Source: Tetrahymena thermophila SB210 (Eukaryota; Ciliophora; Oligohymenophorea; Hymenostomatida; Tetrahymenidae). Taken from it: a stretch of 64,000 nt of DNA. The stretch lies in NCBI RefSeq assembly GCF_000189635.1, contig NW_002476405.1, positions 452,069 to 516,068 of the forward strand. Reading direction: 5' to 3'. Under the pieces are notes generated by a model. That model worked only from the letters and a program-made list of their open reading frames with translations. It had not been told where the DNA came from and ran no database searches. Position numbers and translations under genes: made by a program. Each line of letters starts with the position of its first letter. Positions within the stretch are counted from its first letter, which is position 1. Shown here in pieces: positions 11,350-24,873 of the stretch.

Positions 11350-14300
11350 ATGTTTATACTTCCTTTCCTACTTTTTGCAACCTTTCATTTATCTCTCCAA
11401 AATAGCTTTAAAGAACATGCTCAGGGAGACATTTAGTTACCTATATAAAAACGACAACTTTAAAGCTGCCCTTAATTTTGTGATGTTTGTGATGATTCTG
11501 GCTACTGCTTACAATGCTGCAATTGCGATTTAAGGGTATTACCTACTTGCGATTGCTAAATGGGTTATTATGATTTCGAAGGCTCTTGCCTACCTTGTAA
11601 AGAAGGCTGTATGAGTTGTACTTCAGCAGATAGTTGCTTAGAATGTTAATCTACCTATATTAAAGATCCATCTACTAATAATTGCATCTGTGATATTTCT
11701 AATGAAGCAGGTATTTTTTTGTTTTTTGCCTACAAAAATGTTTATCAAAAGCATTATTTTTTCCATAAAAGGTGACTGTAAAAACCCAGATGAAGGATTT
11801 CTGATATATTACTCAAGGTTTATGAATGATTTTAAGTCTATAGAGGTTATATTTAACCAAATGATTAATATTATTGGTGTAGATTTAATTGAGCAATTCT
11901 AAGCATAAAGTTCTACTAATTGCTAAATACTAGATTCCTAAACAATATCAATTTATTAGGGCTCTGCCTATACATGCTTTATTGATTCTTTGCGAAGAAA
12001 TAGATTTATTATTTCATTTTGTAAATAATCATTTTATTTTAAATATTTTTTTATTTAATGTTTTTATTATAAATTTATAAGCATCTTTGAGTTAGAGTTT
12101 AGATTAAAATAAATTCTTCAGTAATCCAATAATAGATTAAACCAAGATAAACATTTAAAATAAATAAAATGAAATAGAAGTTAAAAAAATCTATAATCTA
12201 GAAAAAAAGGTTGGAGATCAACATCACTCTAGGCAAAAAATTTGCTATTTTAATTATAAAAACCTAATGTCTAACCCTAAATAAGATTAAATAATAACAT
12301 CCTTTAGTTATTTTGATAATAATTTTGAAAATATGATAAATTATCTATAAGCAACTATTACAAGCCCATAATAATATACAGGAATTTAATTAGATATAAT
12401 GGGATAAACAATTCAGTTGAGTAATTATCTACAAATTATATAAGAAGGACCGATTACTATAAGCCTATAGTGCTAATTATTTGATATAATAACAATTGAT
12501 ACAGCTACTGTACAGATAACATTTTAATAGTCACCTAATAAAAATATATTTATTTCATCTTTGATATACTATCAAAATATTATCTAAGGTAGATATGACC
12601 AGAAAATTTAGCAAAGTTTAAATTTTAATGTTCTTTAAGACTATTAATTGAAAATTTAAACTCTCCCTCAAATCATAGACACACAAATAATTCAATTAAC
12701 TGAAGCGAGCAATCTATTTACAATTAATTTACCTGCTTACTCAGCCAAATATACCGAAACGATCTACATTATGGTAAAAGAAGATTCATTTAATTTTGAA
12801 AAAACAATTTTAATATAAAAATTAGAAATTTCTAATTTAAATAAATATTATTAAAAACCAAATAATTACTAAAGTAAAAAAATAAATAAAATTTTTAAAA
12901 TATCTTTTCTTAAAATCTTTAATTCAAAGCCGCTAAGGTCAAATTCTAAAATAAATTATTTTATTAAAATAAGTAACAAGTAATTGATAAAACTGGAACT
13001 GTTGTTGCTCAATAGAATATTGCCTATCTTAATCATAATATCTAGTATATCCCCAATCTAACTTAAACCTTAACCAACATAAACCCTCAAAACGATCTTT
13101 GGATAGACGTAGATATAACATAATTTTAACTTGCTGAGTCTAATAAAATTGATCCTAAGTATGTTTCCCAATCATGGTTTTGTGTTGATGCAAATAATAA
13201 CCCATGCTTAAATGCAAGCTAATAACCTTTATAGATAATTCAATTAAGTAACAAAATGAAAGTCAAAAAGAATTAATTGTCGTTTAACACAATCTATTTC
13301 TTTTTCTACTAACTCTAAAGTAATAACTTTTAATATAGCTCATAATATTAGAAATTTTCTGTAGACACAGGCTTGACTTATGCATATGCAACTATTTAAG
13401 GTTAATAAAGTTCGGGTCATATTAACCTGCAAGATATTCTTAGTATTATCATATACATTCACACAGACTTCCCTTACCAAATAGAAAAAGCTCTTTACAC
13501 TATAAATCTTGTTTAAAACGGATAAAAAAAAATACTAACTTCCACCTCTAATTAGTTTTCGGTTTAGATTTAAGATTACTTTCCTAATCCTGATTTTTCT
13601 TAAAAACCTACAGAATTAATTATTAGTTATTCAATATACGATTACTATTTTAAATAAAATATTCTCATGTAAGACCCCTCTAATCCTGTGATTTTAGAGA
13701 TTTCATCTCCAGATTAGCTACAGATAGAAATAAGTAAATTATTAAATCTTACTATTTTTAAATATTTAATGCAATATTCTATCTTTTAGATATATTTTAT
13801 TAAAAAATTATTCAACAAATATTATTAATAGTTCAACTTTTTTTATTCACAAAAAATTTTATTAATAATTTAAACTAAAAAGGAATTACAGTACTTTTTA
13901 GGTTAATTCTTAGAAATTTTAATTTCATTAAAATAAATTGTTTTTTTAATAATTTATTTTTACTTTCAAACAATTTATGAATATTTTTTTTATTATAGAT
14001 CCATTAAATTATATTGCATTTACAGAATTGATAACTATTTAATCAACTTCCAGTACTTCTAAGATATTCTAATTTTTCTACTATAACAATGCTCAGGACA
14101 GGGAATTTGAGCTATAAAACCCATATTAAACAACAAGAAAACTACTGAGCTTAGACTAACCTGACTAACATATTACTTCATATCTACCTTTTGGTGATGT
14201 AGTTATAATGCTGTTAGGATTTAATCCTGATATATATTAATACACAAATGTTACATATGTATTACCAGTAAAAGATAACAATTTCAACCCACAATCATAT

Positions 14301-16925
14301 ATAAATTACATTCAAGAAAAATATAAAAAAGCATAATCTTATTAGTAATAATCTTAGCTCACAAAAGAAATTTTTGTCTATCAAACTATGATTGAAGCTA
14401 TTGAATAATATGAGAAAAAAGATAATATTGTGGATCAAGTAGTTTCTTAGATTAAGCAAAATATTCTACTTAGACTACAGAATAACATATGGCAAAACTA
14501 AATTGATTAAATTTTTAATCTCTCAGGTGAAATAACCCTAAGAATGATAAGAACTAAAATTTAATTAGACTCTTTACTTTTTAATAAAATTGTCGATCAA
14601 ACAGTAAACAGAATAAAAAAGCTTAACCAATCAATTTAACAAATTTAATCATACTTAAATTAAAAATTAAAATTCTAATATTAAGAAAGCTTTAGAATTA
14701 CTATTTAGACATACATGGAATTAGTTAAAATTAGTGGAAACTCAGGTCAGATTAGTGAATAAAGCATGATTTAAAATACTGTTAACGCTATGGGTGGCTT
14801 ATCTATACTTTTGCATACTAATCAGTCACCGATTAAACTTTTTACATCAGCTGCATTAATATAAGTTGAAAAATATGATGATATTTTATTTATGAGTAAC
14901 TATTTTCAGTAGCTAACTACCGTTGATAAAAACTCATTTTTGAATTAAAATTAATTCTATATACTAACTCAAAGTTGGCCTAATAATACTTTTTTGTTTA
15001 GAGATGAACTTGAGGTTTACAATGAAAAGTATATGATGCTTGCTAATAAAACAACTTTAAACTTGCTTTAGACAACCTATTCTATTAAAATACCTACAGT
15101 AATACCAATTTTATTTTCAAAAAATGAAGATTCAAGAAGAAGGTTTTTGCAGTAGGAGCAAGACTCAAATATTCCTAGCGATTTTGTAATAACATTCTCA
15201 AATATAACAGAATAAGAATAACTTAAGTGCATCTAGCGTAGTAATTCTGGGTAATGGGTAAGTAAAAGTTGCAAAACAAATTTAGTAATAAATGGTCATT
15301 AAAGATAAATAGAGTGTATATGTAAAACTCCTGATGTTACTTCTATTATAGCAGATGCTGAAGCTTTATTAAATAATGAAAATTTATCAAATATATTTAG
15401 CGAGAGTGGAATAGAAGGTCTGCTTAATTTAAAAAATTGGTATGAATATGTAGCGATATGGACCATTTTCGGTTTAAATATATTTTATGTATGCCTAGCT
15501 TGCATAGCAAGAAAATTTGATAAGAGAGATAATCTTAAAATATCTGATTTACAACAACATGAAACTTAGAAGGAATAAGAAGTATTAAATAAGGAAACTA
15601 AATAAAACGAGAAAGTTTTTATTTTAATCAAAGCAAGGAAAAGCACTTTCTTAAGGCTTTCTAATACCCTAGAAAATGGAAAAAAAATACTATAAAAATA
15701 GTAATTAGAATAAGAAAAAGTAAATAACGTATGTGATAATGCTATACTCTAAAGTCAAATTAAAGAATAAGAGTTAACTGAGGTTCAAAGTTGCTAAATT
15801 TAAGATAAAAGTAAGTTCTCAATTTAATCACTAAGATAAATAGAAAACCATCATGAAACGACTATTAACAAGAATTTAAGCTAAAAGCCAACTTGTGATT
15901 AATTATGTGGAGAAAAATAGACTAATATATCAATTAATATTTAGAATAACTCATATTTGAAGCCTATTTAATGTATATTTGCAGCTAAAGAAGATGAATT
16001 TATTAGTAAAAATATCAAAATCCATTAATAAGGTGAGGATAAAGATAGTCACTCCAAGATTTTATGCTCAAAGCTACAAATAGATAAGAGTCATGAATTG
16101 AGTGAAGAAGGAAAAAAGGAAAACATTATAGAAAGTTAGCACAGTATTTAGCTAAAGTATCATCTTAACGATGGTAAAATATCACCTAAAAATAAGAACT
16201 AACATCACATGACTGATGACAGTTTTATTTAATCAAAGATAAAAGATGATCAAATTTAATAAAGAAATTCTAATGAAAATGTGGAATAAGACTACAATTA
16301 AACTAAAGGTAGTGATTAAGATAAGCAAACTTAGAAGGAGGAAAAGAAAAAATTAAAAAAAGCTAAAAAAGAACTTGCAAAATAAAAGCTGATAGAATAT
16401 CTAAATTAAGAAAAAGTAACTTTTGGAATTTTATCATTCCATTAGTTTTTTTCAATTTTCTTTATTTACTATGAAAGCTAATCAAGAGTTCTTAGGTCAT
16501 CAATATTTTATAATAAAATGGTTTGGCTGTTGGCTTTAAATTCAATTTTTGGTAAAAATTTAAGTATTGTTCAAATATTAATTTTAAGCATTGTCTCATC
16601 CATCGTCCTATGGGTAGTTACTCTTATCATTTCCATCTTTCTAGACAAAAAAAAATTTTAAAAACTTGGAATCTTTATTGTGTTTTCTTTCTGCATCTTT
16701 TGCTATTACAGTATATTGGTTGTGATTTCAAGAAGCTCTGCATATGAATCAAACATATGGGTTATCACTTATTTTTCAACACTCATTCTTAATGAATTTC
16801 TATTTGGTATGATCAAAAGTACAGCTTAGTATTTCATTTGCAAAAAAGTATTGTAAAAAATTTAAAACAAACATATTTTGAGCATGCTTGGTGCTGGCCT
16901 TTTATTAAAAACTTTGAGTGTTTGA
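11350..16925 (+). CDS. Polycystin-1-like REJ/GPS membrane protein, array copy 2
   Basis: Proposed exons are 11350-11710, 11772-12020, 12082-12773, 12974-13733 and 13999-16925, giving 1662 aa and ending in TGA. The signal peptide starts MFILPFLLFATFHLS. The Cys-rich head reads C..FCDVCDDSGYCLQC and continues to CMSCTSADSCLEC. A REJ-type QSWFCVDANNNPCLN lies near residue 500. The GPS-like motif is near 1097-1135 (CIQRSNSGQWVSKSC, then ECIC). The first TM helix is WTIFGLNIFYVCLACIA. A ~300-residue Lys/Glu/Gln/Asn-rich cytoplasmic linker follows. The terminal membrane block starts FHQFFSIFFIYYESQSRVLR, a layout like the polycystin stretch that leads into TM2. It ends with the family tail LGAGLLLKTLSV. 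Nearest to copy 3: both have ISRS where copies 1 and 4 have IAG in the third helix. Confidence 0.82.
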
Positions 16926-18072
16926 TTTAAATCAATATTTATATTTTGTATTCAATTATATACTTTATGCATTTCTTCTTACATTACTTACCATTTTTGA
17001 GCTAGTAAAAAACAAACATTTTAAAAAATGGCCCTCAAAAAATATTAAATGAAATGAGGAACCTAAATTATGAGTATATAATATATTTAAATATATAATT
17101 GTATTATTTTACTCTCCTAATAAACAATAATTAAGTTTTTAAACAATTAATTAAATTTAGTTTTAAAAGTAATTTTTTAATTAATTTATACTAAGCTACT
17201 ACTCAACATTAGGTGGTTTCTATGAAATTTGTTTTTAATTGATACTTTTGCTACAAGTTTAAAATAGAAAAAAAATAATAAAATTATTTTTAAGAAAGGA
17301 GAAAAAATGAAGTATTTTTATAATAAACTATATATCTTTAGAAAAAAATATTATATAAAAATATTTATTTAAAGTTAAAATTTTTTAATTTATAGCCACT
17401 AATTGAAGATCAACATTCAGTTCAAGCATTTTTGCTTAATTTTAATTTGTTTTGTTTCAATTTTTTTAAGTAACTTATTTCTGATGTATTCTAAATATTT
17501 ACTAAATTAATAAAAAGAATGTGTATTCAGTATAACATACTTTTTATTAGATCTCTTAAATAAGTTTACAATCAATTGATTAACTAAAAGAAAATCAGGT
17601 GCATTTTTGTATTTATTTTTCATATTTAAGATTAATTAATACCACTATTTTACTGATTGTATTAAATAAAATTATTATTTTGCGCTAAGATAACTTTTTG
17701 TTCAAAATTTTGATTTGAGCTTTTGTGTGGATGATTTAAAATTATATTTTAATACCTTGGCAAAAATCAATTTTGATTAAAATTAATGAAAAATTGATAT
17801 TTAACTTCAAATAGGTAGGTATTTATTGATTAACATATTAATATACTGTTTGTCATCATCAATTTTAAGGTAAGTAATCTTAAATTCAATCAAGATATAA
17901 AATAATCATTTAATAAAAATAGACAAACTTTTTACTTGTAAAAATGTGCTACTTACTGATTGATTAAAGCTTTGGTTCCTAATCTAATAAAAAGCGATTT
18001 GCTATTTGCAAACTTTGATATTTAAGAGTTTAAGTAAATAATATAAATTTCAACAAAATGAGGAAATAATAA
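16926..18072. other. Intergenic region between receptor copies 2 and 3
   Basis: 1.15 kb of AT-rich sequence with no supported gene or repeat. It must hold the terminator of copy 2 and the promoter of copy 3, but neither shows a recognisable signature. Confidence 0.6.
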
Positions 18073-21000
18073 ATGCACTTACTTTTTTTTGTATTATTTA
18101 CAATAATTCATTAATCTCTATAAGATAGTTCTATTGAGAAAGATCAAAGGAACTTTTAGTCGATAGGATAGCAACGAATTTTATAAAGCTGTTCTTAATT
18201 TTGTGAGGTATGTGATGACACAGGTTTTTGCTTAAAATGCTTTGATCAGAGAGTTTTGCCTTCTTGCGATTGCCAAATAGGCTATTTCAATTTCTAAAAT
18301 ACCTGTTAGCCTTGTAAAAAAGGTTGCATGAGTTGTACTTCTGCATATGATTGTTAAGAATGCTACTCAATCTATGAATTGGACAAATCTAGCCAAATTT
18401 GTGCTTGCAAAGTTTCTAACATTATAGGTAAATCAAATTGATGTATTATATAATTATAAAAATAAATAAATAATTTTCTTAGATGACTGCGAAAAACCTA
18501 AATAAGGTTATCTGTTATAGTATTCAAGGTATATGAGTGATTACAGGTCAATAGAGGTAGTATTTAATCAAATGATCAACATAATTGGTGAAAAATTAAT
18601 AGACTAATTTGATGCTTAAAGTTCTACTAATTGTAAAATCTTAGATGCGAAAACAATATCAATTTATTAGGACTCAGTCTATACGTGTTTTATTGATTCT
18701 TTATAAAGAAATAGATTTATCATATCGTTTTGTAAATACTTTTTAAAATTCAATTATATTTATTTTTTTTTCTCTTTTAATTTTAATAAGCTAAATTGAG
18801 TGTGAAGTTAGATTAAAAATAATTCTTTAGTAACCCAATAATAGATTTAAATAAGATATCTATTTAAATAAAGTAAAATTAAATAGTTGACAAATAAATC
18901 TTTAATTTAGAAGAATAAGTAAGATATTAACATAATTAGAGTCTAAAAATTTGCTATTTGAGGGATAATAACTTTTATTTTAATTCACAGTAATAAAATT
19001 ATCTCACCGAATTAGAATATTTTGATTTGAACTATGAAAAAATGATATCAAACATAAAATTGAGTATCACAAGTCCCTAGTAATAGACAGGAAAATTGGA
19101 TATTTAAGGCTAAGATATTTATTACACAGACATATCAACCTAGGATTACGAAGGACCAATTACTATTAGGTTAGAGTGCTCCTTATTTAATATTAAAACT
19201 GTTGATACAATTACAGTGTATATTTCATTTCTGTAGAATTTTTCATAGTACGTTTACTCTTCTACACTGGATAAGTAATAAAACTCATTGATAGGAAGTT
19301 TAGACAATAAAATTTAATAAAAAACATCTTTCTTTTAGAATACACACTATTGGATAAGAATATAAACTATTCCTCAAATTATGGAAACCTAAATGATTCC
19401 AATAAGCGATAAGGACAGATTACAGATTACTACAATACCAGCTTATTCTGCTAAATATACACAAGTCATTTTTGTAATCGTAATAAAGAAAATATTTTTA
19501 ATTATTCAATTACTTAAGGAAATATTATACATAAAAATTATTCTTCTTTCAAATTCTCAAGCTAGTTAGTCTCTCTTTTTTCTTCAAAAATAAATTGATT
19601 GAGATTTTTTAACTAAAATTTTGATTCTAAAAACAAATCAAACATAATATTTTATCTTTTATAAAATAAACATTTTTTAAATATTATTTAAGTAAGAGGT
19701 AATAAATTCATAAGGATTTGCTATTTCTAGGTCGAATCTTGTGTATCTCAACTATAATATTTAGTACATTCCGAATATTGAGAAACAAATGAATAATGTA
19801 AACCCATAAAATGAATTTTGGATAGAAGTGGACATAACTTAGTTTTAAATTGCTGAATCTAAAAGTATTGATCCCTAATATACTTCTCAGTCTTGGATTT
19901 GTAGTGATGAAAATAATCAGCCATGCATAAATATACACTAATAACCTCTATATATAGATCAATAAGGGAACAAAATGAAACTAAACAAAAATCAATTGCT
20001 GTTAAACACTGATTATTTCTTTTTTTACTAGTTTGAAAGTAAAAAATACTAATTTAGCTATCAATTTTAGAAGTTTTCAGTAAACACGGGTTAAACTTAT
20101 GCCTATGCAACTATTTAAGGTTAATAGGGAGATATTATTAACATTCAAGATTTTATCAACATAATTATTTACATTCACACAGATTTTCCTTATCAAATAG
20201 AATAAGCTCTTTACAAACTAACACTAATTTAGAATGGCTTAGAAAAAACTCTAACTTCAGTTACCAATTAATTCTCGTTTTAAATTTAAGACTATTTTCC
20301 TAATCCAGATTTCTCTTAAAATCCAACGACATTAAGCATAAGCTACTCAGTTTATGATTATCTCTTCTAATAAACCATATTCATTTAAGATCTATCTAAA
20401 TAATTCATTCTAAAGATTTCCCCACCTGATTTGATCAACATAAAGATACGTATACATTTTTTCTTTAAATTAAAGCATATTTCTTTTCATTCACTAGTTA
20501 AAATATTCACTGCAATTTATTTTAAAATAAATCAATATAATTTTAATTTACCTTCATAAATTCTTAAATTATGAAATATTTTAATTTAAAATTTTAAAAA
20601 TAAATATTAAAATTGTTACAAATTTCATTTAAAAGCTAAAAATTTTGATGTCATTAGTGTATTAAATAATAATTAAACTGTTAAAAATAATTAGAAATAA
20701 ATAGAGATTTCTTTTTTTATAAAAGGCATAAATAAATATTTAAAATTAACATGAAAATCTTAAAAGATTTTTATATTTTACTGATTTGGTTTATTTTTTT
20801 ATTTGAAAAATTCTAATTACAAATTAAAATTTAATTAATATTTTATACAAAAAAAAATACTAACAACTTTTATTTATTAATTAACAGAAAATTAAATGTA
20901 CGTTGCATTTAAAGATATGGTTTAAATTGAGTGCCTAGCTATTAATTCTAAGATAATCTAATTTTTCTACTACAATAGTGCTGAGGATAGAGAATTTGAA

Positions 21001-23769
21001 TTGTAAAACCCTTATCAGACAACTAGAAAGCTACTTAGTTTGGACTAAATCGACTATCATGTTAAAACATATCTTCCAAGCGGAGATATAGTAATTATGG
21101 CTTTAGGATTTGATGAACAAAAAAACCAATACACAAATGTTACATATGCGTTAAATGTTAATGATAATCACTTCAGCTAATAATAATATGTTTAGTTCAT
21201 TGAAGAATAATATAATTTAGCTCTATCATATCAATAATTAGCTCAATTCAAGGAAGAAATTTTACTTTATTAAAATATAATTGAAACTATTGAATAATTT
21301 GAGAAAAGAGATCAAATTTTAAATTAGGTACTTGCTTAAATTAAATAAAATATTCTAGAAAGGCTTTCGAAAAGTGTTTGGTAATATAAAATAGATTAAA
21401 TCTTTAATCTTTCTGGTGAAATCACTTTAAGAATAATTAGAACTTAAATTTAATTAGACTCTAACCTATTTAATCTGATTTTGAGTTAAACAGAAAATAG
21501 AATATAGTAGCTTTACTCTTCAGTTTAGAATTTACAATCTTAGATAAATACAAAAATAAGATTTTAATATTAAGAAAGTTTTAGAATTACTATTTAGACT
21601 TACATGGAATTAGTCAAAATTAGTGGAAACTCATACTTAATTAATGAAGAAAGAATTACCTAAAATACCTTCAGTGCCATTTATGGTATGTCTTTGCTAT
21701 TGCATACTAATTAGTCTCCAGTGAATCTTTTAACGTCAACCGCTTTAATATAAGCTGAAAAATTTGACGATGTATTATTCATGAGTAATTATTAATGGCA
21801 ATCAACTATTAATTAAGATTCATTCTTAAATTTAAACTAGTTTTATGTCTTAACTTAATGTTGGCCTAATAATACATTTTTGTATAGAGATGAGTTAAAA
21901 TAATTTAACAAAAAGTATTTAGCCTATGCAGATGAATCAACTTTGCCTTTGCTTTTAATCACTTATACTGTTAAAATTCCAAAAGTGATAAAATCTAAAC
22001 GTCCAATCAATTAAGATAAAAAAGGAAGGTTTTTGGAGGAAACTAATTCTTTTGACCAACCTAATAATTTTATCATTAGCTTCACAAATGTAACTTAAAA
22101 TTAATAACTTCAATGCATATAGCGTAATAGTCAAGGAAAATGGGTGAACAGTAGTTGTAAAACAAGTGTTGTTATGAAAAACAATCAGTGGCAAATATAA
22201 TGCATATGTTAAACTCCTGATGTTACCTCAATAATAGCCGATGCTGAAGCCTTGCTATAAAATGATAATTTGTCTGAAATATTTAGCTAAAGTGGGTTAA
22301 GTGGCCTTTCTAAATTAAAAAATTGGTATAAGTATGTTGTAATATGGACAATAATTCTCTTAAATATTTTTTATATATGTCTTGCTTGTATAGCTAAAAA
22401 ATTTGATAAAAGAGACCGTGTCAAATTATCTAATCTTCAATAATAAACAGAAGATCAATAAAAATTATTTTATCAGGATGCCAAAAAAAAATAAAAAATT
22501 TTCATTTTTATTAAAGCAAGGAAAAGTACTTTGTTACAACTGTAAAATTGCTAGGAAAAAGAGAATAATTTAAAAGAAAAGTAACTCTTATAATAACCAA
22601 ATATAAACAGTGATTTTAAACAATAAGAAATAGATGAAGCTAAAAGCTTTTAAATCTAAGATAAAAGGATCATATCTATTTAATCATTAAGGTATATTGA
22701 AAATAACCAAATGATATCAAATAATAATATAGGCTCAAAACGATATAATGATTAATTGTGCACCGAAAAATAGACTCTTGCATCACTAAATAATTAGAAT
22801 GATTCATATTTTAAATAAAATTAAAACCATTTCGCAATCAAAGAAGAAGAATAAATTAAAAATAAAATCGAAATCCACCAACCAGGAGAAGAAAAATAAA
22901 GCTTATAAGAATCATTAAAATTAAAAGTTCTAAATGAGCTTAATGATTAGTAAATTGAGTAAAAAAATAAAGAAAATACAGAAATTAACTAAAATTTTTA
23001 ATTATAATATCATTTAAAAGATGTTTAATAATCACCTAAGAATAAGACATAGCATTACTTGGATAATGTAAGCTTTAACTCATCTAAAAAAAAGGAAGAT
23101 TAGTAATAATAAAATAGATTAAATTAAAAATCATAATAAAGTAAAAAGGAAATTAAAATTAATCATAAAAAAATTAGAGAATAAGAAAAAAAAGAACTCA
23201 AAAAAATTAAATACGAAATGGCAAAGTAAAAGCTTGTTGAATACCTAGATTAAGAGAAAACAATTTTTGGAATTCTTTCATTCCATTAATTTTTTTCAAT
23301 TTTCTTTATTTACTAATAAAATCAATCAAGAGTTCTAAGGTCCTCAATATTTTATAACAAAATGGTTTGGCTTTTGACCCTTAATTCTATTTTTGGAAGA
23401 GACCTAAGTTTTGCTTAAATATTTATTTTAAGCATCATTTCTTCAATAGTTCTCTGGATAGTTACTAACATCATCTCAATATTTTTAAAGTTTAAAAAGC
23501 TTTTTAAAATTGGAATCTTTTTTGTATTTGTTTTCTGTCTCTTTTGCTATTACTGCATACTAGTTGCAATTTCAAGAAGTACTATTTATTAATCAAATAT
23601 ATGGGTTATCAGCTATTTTGCTATGCTGGTTCTGAATGAATTTGTATTTGGAATACTCAAATGTACTGCTTAGTATTTTTCTTGCAAAAGAATATTATTA
23701 AAAACCTAAAGTAGACTCATATTAAGGATAATAGGAGCTAAAATGTTATTAAGTAGCTTTAAAGATTGA
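18073..23769 (+). CDS. Polycystin-1-like REJ/GPS membrane protein, array copy 3
   Basis: Proposed exons are 18073-18427, 18483-18731, 18791-19479, 19693-20449 and 20888-23769, giving 1643 aa and ending in TGA. It starts MHLLFFVLFTIIHQS (signal peptide). The Cys-rich head contains FCEVCDDTGFCLKC and GCMSCTSAYDCQEC. A REJ-type SQSWICSDENNQPC is in exon 4, where the usual WFC is WIC. The GPS-like motif near residue 1091 is CIQRNSQGKWVNSSC with a later QCIC. The first TM helix follows NWYKYVVIWT. The linker is Gln/Lys/Asn-rich, and the C-terminal helices include FHQFFSIFFIY and VFCLFCYYCILVAISR. Copy 2 is its closest relative along the whole length. Its fourth intron (438 bp) is the longest fourth intron in the array. 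Confidence 0.82.
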
Positions 23770-24873
23770 ATAATACAAAATGCAAAAATATTTATGAAAG
23801 ATGCTCTATAAAATTTATTTTTATATTTTTTAAACGAGTATTTATTCATATTATATGATTTTTTATTTAATTTTTTACCAAATCAAATGTTTAAATTTAA
23901 ATTAAAATATATTTTATCTAATCTCTTTATTATTTCTGTCTAAATAATTTAATATTTAATCTAAATTAATTAAATAAATAAATATGCATTTTTTGACTCA
24001 AATAATATTATCTTAAATTAAAATATCTATCTTGCCTGTCTAAATTATTTTCAAATTATAAATTAACAATCAGAAAAAAATTAGTATGCTAATCTTATAA
24101 ATGGCTATATGCTTGCATAGAAACAATATAATATTAAATAAACTATTTTCTAAATTTAATTGAAGTTGATATAATTTTTATAAAGCTATATGTTTGCTAT
24201 GTTTGTATAGAAACAATATAATATTAAATAAGCTATTTTGTATATTAAATTGAAATTGATAAAATTTAATAGATTAAAAATTTACATTTATAAGCATACC
24301 TATGAATTTAAATCTCCATAACCTAATTTTGATTTAGTTTTAGATAAATTTTTTGTTAAGCAAAGAGATATAAAAGAAATTAATTTTAGCATTTGAAATT
24401 AACTTATCAAAATAATGTAAAAGTGAAAATTAAAGATTTTCATCTCTTGCTAGGTTGAAATAAATTTTTGATTAATGAGGTGAGTCAGTCCTAAATTCAA
24501 GATACTATTTGATATAAAATTGTTAAATACATTTTTTCAAAACAAAAAAAGTATGAATAACTTTTCGAGTAAAAGAAAAATCTAAAAATATTGATTGAAG
24601 CTATTGGAAATGCTAAATCATCATGTTGTTTATGAATAAATTTTGCATTGTAGTAATTGATTAAATAGCAAACAAAATCAATCGAAAACATAATTCTATA
24701 GCTATTAAAAAACCCACATAATTAAAAAATTAAGGTAAAAAATAATCTTTAAAATTTTGATTATAATAAATGCTTAAAAAAATTTTTATTTATTTATTTA
24801 TTAAGAAGGAGATATTAGATATTAGTAAGTAAATTAAAACTAATAAAATTACTAAAAAGCACAAAAATATTGT
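23770..24873. other. Intergenic region between receptor copies 3 and 4
   Basis: 1.1 kb of AT-rich sequence containing one ~85-bp tandem duplication (24096-24267). A short minus-strand open stretch near 24497-24691 has no paralogue support and is not called. Confidence 0.55.
24096..24267 (+). repeat. Tandem duplication, two ~85-bp copies
   Basis: The copies (24096-24180 and 24181-24267) share GCTATATG followed by a TTTGC-like step, then TATAGAAACAATATAATATT and an AATTGAA.TTGATA end. They differ by scattered changes and a few inserted bases in the second copy. Confidence 0.75.

Noticed and set aside
11690..11902. Short standard-code frame near exon 2 of receptor copy 2
   Set aside because: It runs through intron 1 into exon 2 and stops at a TAA that is Gln here. 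It is part of the larger five-exon gene.
24497..24691. 64-aa minus-strand hydrophobic frame
   Set aside because: Aromatic/Ile-rich translation of AT-rich DNA with no start context, no paralogue in other gaps, and chance length.
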